Positions 6,162 through 11,828 of a DNA stretch of 14,632 nucleotides are shown in pieces (position 1 is the first letter of the stretch; each line of letters opens with the position of its first letter). Source of the stretch: JBBQXK01 sp038251625 (GTDB lineage Bacteria > Pseudomonadota > Alphaproteobacteria > Rhodobacterales > Rhodobacteraceae); assembly GCA_038251625.1 (NCBI GenBank), contig JBBSBE010000099.1:1-14632 (forward strand), read 5' to 3'. Below the pieces are notes generated by a model. It made no database searches and was not told the DNA's origin. It saw only the letters and a program-made list of their open reading frames with translations. The translations under genes were made by a program, and so were the position numbers.

Positions 6162-7937
6162 ATGCCGATCTACACCGCCCCCGCGAAAGACATGCAATTC
6201 CTGCTGCATGACGTGCTTCAGGTCTCCAAGGCCGATATTCCGGGCTACGAAGACCTGGACGCCAGCTTCACGTCTGCCGTGCTTGAAGAAGCGGGCAAGG
6301 TCGCAAGCGAGGTTCTGGCGCCGCTCAACGCGGTGGGCGACCGCGAGGGGTGCCATCTGGAAAACGGCGTCGTGCGCACGCCCAAGGGGTTCGACAAGGC
6401 CTTTGCCGCAATGAAAGAGGGCGGCTGGACCGCGCTCGACTGCGACCCCGCCTATGGCGGGCAGGGCCTGCCCTACCTCATGGGCACGGCGGTGGGCGAG
6501 ATTTTCGTATCCGCCAACATGGCCTTCAACATGTATCAGGGCCTCACGCACGGCGCCTATTCGGCCATCCACACGCATGGATCGGACGATCAGAAAGCCA
6601 CTTACCTGCCGAAACTCGTGTCCTGCGACTGGACCGGCACGATGAACCTGACCGAACCGCATTGCGGCACCGATCTGGGGCTCATGCGCACCAAGGCAGA
6701 GCCGCAATCGGATGGATCGTACAAGATTACCGGGCAAAAAATCTTTATCTCTGCCGGGGAACATGACCTTGCCGAAAACATCATCCACCTCGTTCTTGCC
6801 AAGGCCCCCGGCGGCGGCGAAGGCACGCGCGGCATCTCGCTTTTCATCGTGCCCAAATTCCTCGTCAACGCCGACGGCAGCCTTGGCAACCGCAACCTTC
6901 TGTCCTGCGGCAAGATCGAAGAAAAGATGGGCATCCACGGCAATGCGACCTGCGTGATGAACTATGACGGCGCCACCGGCTGGCTTCTGGGCGACCTGCA
7001 CAAAGGCATGCGGGCAATGTTCACGATGATGAACGAGGCGCGTCTCGGCGTCGGCCTGCAAGGCTACGCCGTGGCCGAGGCCGCCTACCAGAACGCGCTT
7101 GCCTACGCCCGCGACCGCCTGCAGGGCCGCGCCGTGACCGGCGCCGAAAACCCGTCCGGCCCGGCCGACCCCCTGATCGTCCACCCCGATATCCGCCGCA
7201 ACCTGATGGAACAGAAGTCCTTCGTCGAAGGCGCCCGCGCGCTTACCTTCTGGGCGGCCCAGATGATCGACCGCTCTGTCCGCCAAAGCGATATCGCGGC
7301 CGAGGGCCTTGTCAGCCTGATGATCCCTGTGATCAAGGGCTTCCAGACGGACAAGGGCTTCGAGATGTCCGTGGCCGCCCAGCAGGTCTTCGGCGGGCAT
7401 GGCTATATCGAGGAATGGGGCATGTCGCAGTTCGCCCGCGACGCCCGCATCGCCCAGATCTATGAAGGCGCCAACGGCGTGCAGGCGCTCGATCTTGTGG
7501 GGCGCAAGCTCGCGCAGGACGGCGGAAAGCATGTCATGGCCTTCTTCGAGATGGTCAAGACCGAGTGCAAGGCCCACGACGGCGACGACCGGATGAAGGG
7601 CTTCGTGGAGCCTCTCAAGACCGCGTCAAAGCAATTGCAGCAAGCGGCGATGTTCTTCATGCAGTCGGGCATGAAGAACCCCAACGCCGCCCTGTCCGGG
7701 TCTTACGACTTCATGCACCTCATGGGCCATGTCTGCCTTGGCCTGATGTGGACGCGGATGGCAAAGGCCGCCTATGTGGCGCTCGACGCCGGTGCGGCAG
7801 ACAAGGATTTCTACGAGGCCAAGATCGCCACGGGCCGCTTCTACATGGCCCGCCAGCTTCCCGCCTGCAGCATGCACCTTGCCCGCATCGAAAGCGGGGC
7901 TGAGCCGGTCATGGCGCTCGCGGCAGAGGCGTTCTAA
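6162..7937 (+). CDS. Acyl-CoA dehydrogenase, long (about 590-residue) FadE/DmdC-type
   Basis: FAD enzyme that introduces the 2,3 double bond into an acyl-CoA, the first step of beta-oxidation. The 591 residues have the layout of the long bacterial class: a short N-terminal extension domain (1-35), the acyl-CoA dehydrogenase N/middle/C domains (about 40-450) and the extra C-terminal domain (about 465-590, PF12806 type). The middle-domain flavin motif is MNLTEPHCGTDLG (161-173). The catalytic base is E435 in IYEGANGVQALDL, following FGGHGYIEEWGMSQFARDARI. ATG 6162 has GGGAGAG upstream. It is the first enzyme gene after the MerR pair. The same class includes DmdC, 3-methylmercaptopropionyl-CoA dehydrogenase of DMSP demethylation, whose catalytic Glu is, as I recall, also residue 435. 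Fatty acyl-CoA is the likelier substrate given the adjacent thiolase and FadJ. Confidence 0.95.
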   Translation: MPIYTAPAKDMQFLLHDVLQVSKADIPGYEDLDASFTSAVLEEAGKVASEVLAPLNAVGDREGCHLENGVVRTPKGFDKAFAAMKEGGWTALDCDPAYGGQGLPYLMGTAVGEIFVSANMAFNMYQGLTHGAYSAIHTHGSDDQKATYLPKLVSCDWTGTMNLTEPHCGTDLGLMRTKAEPQSDGSYKITGQKIFISAGEHDLAENIIHLVLAKAPGGGEGTRGISLFIVPKFLVNADGSLGNRNLLSCGKIEEKMGIHGNATCVMNYDGATGWLLGDLHKGMRAMFTMMNEARLGVGLQGYAVAEAAYQNALAYARDRLQGRAVTGAENPSGPADPLIVHPDIRRNLMEQKSFVEGARALTFWAAQMIDRSVRQSDIAAEGLVSLMIPVIKGFQTDKGFEMSVAAQQVFGGHGYIEEWGMSQFARDARIAQIYEGANGVQALDLVGRKLAQDGGKHVMAFFEMVKTECKAHDGDDRMKGFVEPLKTASKQLQQAAMFFMQSGMKNPNAALSGSYDFMHLMGHVCLGLMWTRMAKAAYVALDAGAADKDFYEAKIATGRFYMARQLPACSMHLARIESGAEPVMALAAEAF

Positions 7938-7961
7938 GGTCGGGCGCAGAGGGGGAAGCGC

Positions 7962-8165
7962 ATGTCGTTTCAGGCCTATCTCGACAACGTCGCGGCAAAG
8001 ACCGGGAAATCGGCTGACGATTTCGCGGCCCTTGCCACGGCAAAGGGCCTGCTTGACCCGGGCGTCAAGGCGAGCGCCGTGACCGATTGGCTCAAGGCCG
8101 ATTTCGGCCTGGGCCACGGCCACGCGATGGCGATCTACGCCTTCCTGAAAGGCAAACGCGCATGA
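7962..8165 (+). CDS. DUF4287 family small protein
   Basis: A 67-residue protein matching the DUF4287 family: it starts MSFQAYLDNVAAKTGKSADD, followed by FAALATAKGLLDPGVKASAV and the end TDWLKADFGLGHGHAMAIYA. Function is unknown. The predicted fold is a small helical bundle, and the GHGHAMAIY segment is the family's most conserved part. It has a strong ribosome-binding site (GAGGGGGAAG) 24 bases after the acyl-CoA dehydrogenase stop and ends 13 bases before the next small gene, so it is clearly in the operon. It has no signal peptide or membrane segment. Related domains are often found in or next to proteins with START/AHSA1-like or DUF5655 domains, but that does not define a role here. Confidence 0.85.
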   Translation: MSFQAYLDNVAAKTGKSADDFAALATAKGLLDPGVKASAVTDWLKADFGLGHGHAMAIYAFLKGKRA

Positions 8166-8178
8166 CGGAGACCGCCTG

Positions 8179-8391
8179 ATGCCCAAACGCTTTCGCCTGA
8201 CGCGGCGCTTTCCGGTGGCGATGACAGAGGATGGCTACCGCCGCCTCCGCCGCTTCGCCACCGAATCCGGTCTGGACGAAGGCGAGGCGCTGTCGTTTCT
8301 TTTCGAGCATTTCGACAGCGTCACCGATACCGACAACCTGACCCACCGCCTGCGGCTCTTCAACGCCGAGCTGCAGGCCCGCAAGGACTGA
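8179..8391 (+). CDS. Small basic protein, ribbon-helix-helix-like (hypothetical)
   Basis: A 70-residue protein I cannot assign to a named family. The N-terminus is very basic (MPKRFRLTRRFPVAM). A strand-like stretch (about 8-15) is followed by two likely helices, TEDGYRRLRRFATESG and LDEGEALSFLFEHFDSV, the order and spacing of a ribbon-helix-helix DNA-binding fold. A further helix (about 55-68) ends the protein. GGAG lies 10 bases before the ATG, and the gene starts 13 bases after the DUF4287 stop, so both small genes are probably translated together. Its position between fad enzymes suggests a local regulator or an accessory of DUF4287. Whether it is a real DNA binder is inference; the coding status is supported by operon position and ribosome-binding site. 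Confidence 0.7.
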   Translation: MPKRFRLTRRFPVAMTEDGYRRLRRFATESGLDEGEALSFLFEHFDSVTDTDNLTHRLRLFNAELQARKD

Positions 8392-8429
8392 TACGCGCTT
8401 CCTGTCCTTCTTCTCTGCACAAGTATCCC

Positions 8430-8458
8430 ACGGGGGTGCGGGGGTGTGAAACCCCCGT
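8430..8458 (+). promoter_or_regulatory. Two mutually exclusive G/C hairpins upstream of the GST gene
   Basis: The strand ACCCCCGT (8451-8458) can pair either with ACGGGGGT (8430-8437; 8 bp, 13-base loop) or with the nearer CGGGGGT (8439-8445; 7 bp, 5-base loop GTGAA). There is no T-run, so it is not a classical terminator. It lies in the 94-base gap between the small gene and GST, and could be an attenuator, mRNA-stability element or dispersed repeat of a G/C-rich type common in Rhodobacteraceae intergenic DNA. Confidence 0.6.
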
Positions 8459-8485
8459 CTCCCGCCAGAAAGGCCGGTCCCGACA

Positions 8486-9127
8486 ATGACGATCACGCTC
8501 CACTGCTTCGGCGAAAGCGGCAACGCCTACAAATGCGCCCTCGCCCTCACGCTGGCCGATCTGGAATGGCAGCCTGCCTTCGTCGACTTCTTCAACGGCG
8601 CCACGCGCACGCCCGAGTTTCGCGCCCTGAACGAGATGGGCGAAGTGCCGGTCATGGTGGACGGCGATACCGTCCTCACCCAATCGGCGGTGATCCTTGA
8701 CTATATCTCGTCCAAGACCGGCAAGCTTGGCGGGCGGTCGGCGGCCGAACGGCGCGAGGTTCTGCGCTGGATGTTCTGGGACAACCACAAGTTTTCCACC
8801 CAGATGGCCACCGTGCGCTTCCTGATGAATTTCGTGCCGCCGGAAAAACGCCCGGCCGAAACGATTGCCTTCCTGCAAAGCCGCCTCAAGGCTGCCTACG
8901 GGGTGCTTGACGGGCATCTGGCCAACCGCGCGTGGATCGTGGGCGACGGCGTGACCATCGCCGACCTCTCGGCCTGCGGCTACCTCTTTTACCCCGAACC
9001 CTTCGGCTTTTCCCGCGCCGACTGGCCCCAAATCGACGCCTGGCTTGGCCGTATCGCGGCGCTGCCGGGCTGGAAACTGCCCTATGACATGATGCCCGGC
9101 AATCCATCTGACCGGGCCAAAGCCTGA
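8486..9127 (+). CDS. Glutathione S-transferase family protein
   Basis: A cytoplasmic GST-fold protein of 213 residues. Residues 1-80 form the thioredoxin-like domain: the active-site region CFGESGNAYKCALAL (S11 is the likely thiolate-contacting residue), the cis-proline at V54-P55 in MGEVPVMVDG, and the gamma-glutamyl-binding pair Q66-S67 in TQSAVILDYI. The all-helical C-terminal domain (about 88-205) contains the folding box GDGVTIADLSACGYL (153-167). It may detoxify reactive unsaturated acyl intermediates or open a glutathione-dependent side route, but this is inferred only from its place between acyl-CoA dehydrogenase and thiolase genes. The ribosome-binding site is poor. A 94-base gap with competing hairpins precedes it, so its expression may be set separately from the genes before it. 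The substrate is unknown. Confidence 0.92.
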   Translation: MTITLHCFGESGNAYKCALALTLADLEWQPAFVDFFNGATRTPEFRALNEMGEVPVMVDGDTVLTQSAVILDYISSKTGKLGGRSAAERREVLRWMFWDNHKFSTQMATVRFLMNFVPPEKRPAETIAFLQSRLKAAYGVLDGHLANRAWIVGDGVTIADLSACGYLFYPEPFGFSRADWPQIDAWLGRIAALPGWKLPYDMMPGNPSDRAKA

Positions 9128-9145
9128 AAGGGCACGGAGGACACC

Positions 9146-10357
9146 ATGACCGAAGCCTATATCTACGATGCCGTCCGAACCCCCCGCGGCAAGGGGCGCC
9201 CCGACGGCAGCCTGCACGAGGTGACGTCGCTGCGCCTCTCGGCCCATGTGCTGAATGCGGTGAAGTCGCGCAACAACCTCTCGGGTCACGCGGTCGAGGA
9301 CGTGATCTGGGGCAACGTCACCCAGGTCGGCGAACAGGGCGGGTGCCTTGCACGGTCCGCCGTGCTGGCCTCGGACCTTGACGAACATATCCCCGGCCTT
9401 GCCATCAACCGCTTCTGCGCCAGCGGGCTCGAGGCCGTGAACCTTGCGGCCAATCAGGTGAAGGGTGGCGCCGGCATGGGCTACATCGCCGGCGGGGTCG
9501 AGATGATGGGCCGCGTGGCGATGGGCTCGGACGGGGCCGCCATCGCGGTCGATCCGTCGCTGGCGATGAAAACCTACTTTGTGCCGCAGGGCATCAGCGC
9601 CGATATCATCGCCACCGAATACGGCTTCAGCCGCGATGACGCCGATGCGCTGGCTGTCGAAAGCCAGAAGCGCGCGGCGCATGCTTGGGCCGAGGGCCGC
9701 TTTTCCGGATCCATCGTGCCGGTGACCGATCAGAACGGCCTCACGATCCTTGCCACCGATGAATACATGCGCCCCCAGACCGACATGCAAAGCCTTGGCG
9801 CACTGAAAGCCTCGTTCAAGGACATGGGCGAGGTGATGCCCGGTTTCGACAAGATCGCGATGATGAAATATCCCCATCTGGAAGCGATCAACCACATCCA
9901 CCACGCCGGCAATTCCAGCGGCATCGTGGACGGCTCGGCGGCCGTCCTGATCGGCAACAAGGCGTTTGGCGAAAAGTTCGGGCTGAAGCCCCGCGCCCGC
10001 ATCCGCGCGACCTGCAAGATCGGGACCGACCCGACCATCATGCTGACAGGCCCCGTGCCCGCGACCGAAAAGATCCTGCGCGACAGCGGCATGTCGATCA
10101 ACGACATTGATCTTTTCGAGGTGAACGAGGCTTTCGCTTCAGTGGTCCTGCGCTTCCTGCAGGCGTTCGAGGTTGACCCGGCACGGGTCAACCCCAACGG
10201 CGGCTCCATCGCCATGGGCCACCCCCTCGGCGCCACCGGAGCCATGATCATCGGCACGCTGCTGGATGAGCTTGAACGCACCGGCAAGGGCACGGGCCTT
10301 GCCACGCTCTGCATCGCGTCCGGCATGGGGGCAGCCACCATCATCGAGCGCGTGTGA
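9146..10357 (+). CDS. fadA: Thiolase (acetyl-CoA C-acyltransferase), FadA-type
   Basis: Carries out the last step of beta-oxidation, cleaving 3-ketoacyl-CoA with CoA to acetyl-CoA and a shortened acyl-CoA; the family can also work in the condensing direction. 403 residues, the normal size. The acyl-binding nucleophile is C91 in INRFCASGLEAVN, H359 lies in NGGSIAMGHPLGATGA, and the second Cys is C389 in LCIASGMGA. The VNEAF motif (326-330) is also present. GGAGG sits six bases before the ATG, and the gap to GST is 18 bases. Its partner FadJ-type enzyme is encoded 1.5 kb downstream, not adjacent as in the classical fadBA operon. The symbol is by function; a biosynthetic PhaA-type thiolase is less likely given the context. 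Confidence 0.93.
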   Translation: MTEAYIYDAVRTPRGKGRPDGSLHEVTSLRLSAHVLNAVKSRNNLSGHAVEDVIWGNVTQVGEQGGCLARSAVLASDLDEHIPGLAINRFCASGLEAVNLAANQVKGGAGMGYIAGGVEMMGRVAMGSDGAAIAVDPSLAMKTYFVPQGISADIIATEYGFSRDDADALAVESQKRAAHAWAEGRFSGSIVPVTDQNGLTILATDEYMRPQTDMQSLGALKASFKDMGEVMPGFDKIAMMKYPHLEAINHIHHAGNSSGIVDGSAAVLIGNKAFGEKFGLKPRARIRATCKIGTDPTIMLTGPVPATEKILRDSGMSINDIDLFEVNEAFASVVLRFLQAFEVDPARVNPNGGSIAMGHPLGATGAMIIGTLLDELERTGKGTGLATLCIASGMGAATIIERV

Positions 10358-10372
10358 CACCGATGGCACGCA

Positions 10373-10396
10373 TGACGCTACGTCACTTTGGTTTTT
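10373..10396 (+). terminator. Weak terminator-like or operator-like dyad after the thiolase gene
   Basis: TGACG-CTA-CGTCA (10373-10385) is a perfect 5-base inverted repeat followed by CTTTGGTTTTT. It begins 16 bases after the thiolase stop. As a terminator the stem is short. The TGACG/CGTCA arms also resemble those of the ACGT-rich dyad at 5613-5642, so it may instead be an operator for the second half of the cluster. Confidence 0.35.
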
Positions 10397-10429
10397 CGCG
10401 TCCTGCGCGCGCCCTTTCCTTGCGCCCGT

Positions 10430-10441
10430 CCCCGTACGGGG
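10430..10441. repeat. 12-base perfect palindrome in the thiolase-NTF2 gap
   Basis: CCCCGTACGGGG, 49 bases before the GTG start of the NTF2-like gene, within the only gap over 100 bases between the thiolase and fadJ. It could be a regulator site or a leader hairpin; no known operator is recognised. Confidence 0.4.
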
Positions 10442-10489
10442 CCACCTCGGTCATGGCAGCAAACGTGATCTTGGCCAGGGGGCGGCATT

Positions 10490-10891
10490 GTGGACATCGA
10501 CGGACAGGCGAAAGCCGACCATCATGCGGCCCTGTTCTCGGCCGGTTGCTACGATGCGCTGGTCGCCCAATACCAGTTTCCGCTGACGGTCTACATGCTT
10601 GGCCAGCCGCGCGGACTGGCCAACCGGCAAGAGGCGTTGGCGTTCTTCCAGTCGTTTCATGCGGCCCTGAATGCCTCGGGGCTGACCGACCTGTCGGCCC
10701 GCGTGGTGGCCATCGATCTGCCCATCGCGCCGCGACGGCGCACCTGGACGGAATGGACCGCCTCGGGTCCGGGGCGCGCCCCGGCGCAAGTGGCCACGAC
10801 CGTGTGCTATGCGCGCATGGGCGGTACCGGCATGGTGACCGAGATGCTGGAATTCACGCGGCTCGACCTGCCGATGTTTGCCGCCGCCTGA
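10490..10891 (+). CDS. NTF2-like (SnoaL-like) small protein A
   Basis: A 133-residue protein with an NTF2-like cone fold pattern: helices at the N-terminus (KADHHAALFSAGCYDALVAQ), then FPLTVYMLGQPRGLANRQEA, the helix LAFFQSFHAAL, and C-terminal beta strands (LSARVVAIDLPIA, RRTWTEWTASG, VATTVCYARMGG, GMVTEMLEFTRL). NTF2-like domains serve as small enzymes (isomerases, cyclases, dehydratases) or ligand binders. No diagnostic Asp/His pair stands out, so no reaction is proposed. The start is GTG at 10490, with AGGGGG upstream. It is the first gene after the 132-base gap and has the same overall layout as the NTF2-like protein two genes on, suggesting an ancient duplication. A heterodimer of the two is possible but unproven. 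Confidence 0.8.
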   Translation: MDIDGQAKADHHAALFSAGCYDALVAQYQFPLTVYMLGQPRGLANRQEALAFFQSFHAALNASGLTDLSARVVAIDLPIAPRRRTWTEWTASGPGRAPAQVATTVCYARMGGTGMVTEMLEFTRLDLPMFAAA

Positions 10892-10917
10892 CACCCGCAC
10901 CGGTCCGGGGGTAGGCG

Positions 10918-11379
10918 ATGCCCCGGATCATCCCCCCCGCGCTGACGCTGGAAGATGCCTATGCGCACCCCGTTCTGGGCGGTGGCCTCGGCCCCTATTC
11001 CCATGCGGTCATCGGGGATGCAGGCGGCCTTACCCAGTTCGGCGTGCATGTCGAGGTGCTGCCGCCGGGGTCGCGCTCGTCCTTCCGCCACTGGCACACG
11101 ACAGAGGACGAGATGATCTATGTCCTCTCGGGCGAGCTGATCCTGATCGAGGACGAGGAAACCTCGCTGCGGGCGGGTGAGGCCGCCTGCTGGCCTGCGG
11201 GCCATCCCGTCGGCCACCAGCTGGAAAACCGCTCGGCGGCCGATGCGGCCTACCTGACCATCGGCACGCGCAACCGGCAGGACGTGATCCACTATCCCGA
11301 CCACGACCTCGTCACGATCAAGGACGGCTCCACCCGCCAGTACCTCCACGCCGACGGCACCGCGCGGGACAAGCCATGA
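10918..11379 (+). CDS. Cupin domain protein
   Basis: A 153-residue single-domain cupin, a small beta-barrel that usually holds a metal ion. Cupin motif 1 is visible as SRSSFRHWHTTEDEMIYVLS, with likely metal ligands H58, H60 and E64, followed by GELILIEDEETSLRAGEAA. Motif 2 is AGHPVGHQLENRS (about 94-106), giving the fourth ligand, a His. The C-terminal tail VIHYPDHDLVTIKDGSTRQY is typical of cupins found in Rhodobacteraceae and other Alphaproteobacteria. It could be a metal-dependent enzyme or a sugar/acid sensor; the sequence does not tell. It lies 26 bases after NTF2-like A, and its stop overlaps the start of NTF2-like B by ATGA, so translation is likely coupled. Confidence 0.9.
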   Translation: MPRIIPPALTLEDAYAHPVLGGGLGPYSHAVIGDAGGLTQFGVHVEVLPPGSRSSFRHWHTTEDEMIYVLSGELILIEDEETSLRAGEAACWPAGHPVGHQLENRSAADAAYLTIGTRNRQDVIHYPDHDLVTIKDGSTRQYLHADGTARDKP

Positions 11380-11828
11380 GGACCGCACCCCAGACCCTGC
11401 AACTCTATCTGGATGAGGTGGGCGCCGCCGTGATGAAGCACGACTACCCGGCCTACCGCGCCCGCATGTGCCTGCCGTTTCAACTGGTCACCCATGTCGC
11501 CAACATCAACGTCACGACCGAGGATGAACTCCGCCAGGGCTTTGACGTCTTCGCCGATTCCCTGCGCATCCAGAAGGTGACCGATTACCTCCGCCTTGTC
11601 GAAGGCGCCGAGATGCTGGACGACGTGCTGCTGACCGGCCGCTACATCACCCACCTCCTTGCGGGGTCGCATCGCGTGATCCCGCCGTTCCGCTCGCATA
11701 TCACGCTGCGGCTCGAGGATGGCCACTGGCGCGCGGCCTCCATCACCAATGCGCTTGCCAATTCACGCTGGCCGATTCTCGTGCCCAGCATCGCCCGACC
11801 CCCCGAACCGGAAGGACCGACCCGATGA
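11376..11828 (+). CDS. NTF2-like (SnoaL-like) small protein B
   Basis: A 150-residue NTF2-like protein. It shows the fold order: helix LQLYLDEVGAAVMKHDYPAY, then FQLVTHVANINVTTEDELRQ, the helix GFDVFADSLRIQKVTDYLRL, and strands (VLLTGRYITHLLAGS, FRSHITLRLEDGHWRAASIT). The C-terminal residues are Pro-rich (PSIARPPEPEGPTR). Both ends overlap neighbours by ATGA: with the cupin upstream and with fadJ downstream, so cupin, this gene and fadJ form one translationally coupled set. Such coupling usually means a need for similar amounts or joint assembly. A role in handling an acyl-CoA intermediate or in controlling FadJ is speculative. It resembles NTF2-like A in layout but not closely in sequence. 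Confidence 0.82.
   Translation: MRTAPQTLQLYLDEVGAAVMKHDYPAYRARMCLPFQLVTHVANINVTTEDELRQGFDVFADSLRIQKVTDYLRLVEGAEMLDDVLLTGRYITHLLAGSHRVIPPFRSHITLRLEDGHWRAASITNALANSRWPILVPSIARPPEPEGPTR

Noticed and set aside
5829..7577. 582-codon frame antisense to the acyl-CoA dehydrogenase and MerR 2
   Set aside because: It spans two well-recognised plus-strand genes and its product shows no domain or motif; a high-GC shadow.
7962..8391. Classical toxin-antitoxin module
   Set aside because: The RHH-like protein could be an antitoxin by fold, but DUF4287 is not a known toxin family and the pair sits within a metabolic operon with gaps and no overlap.
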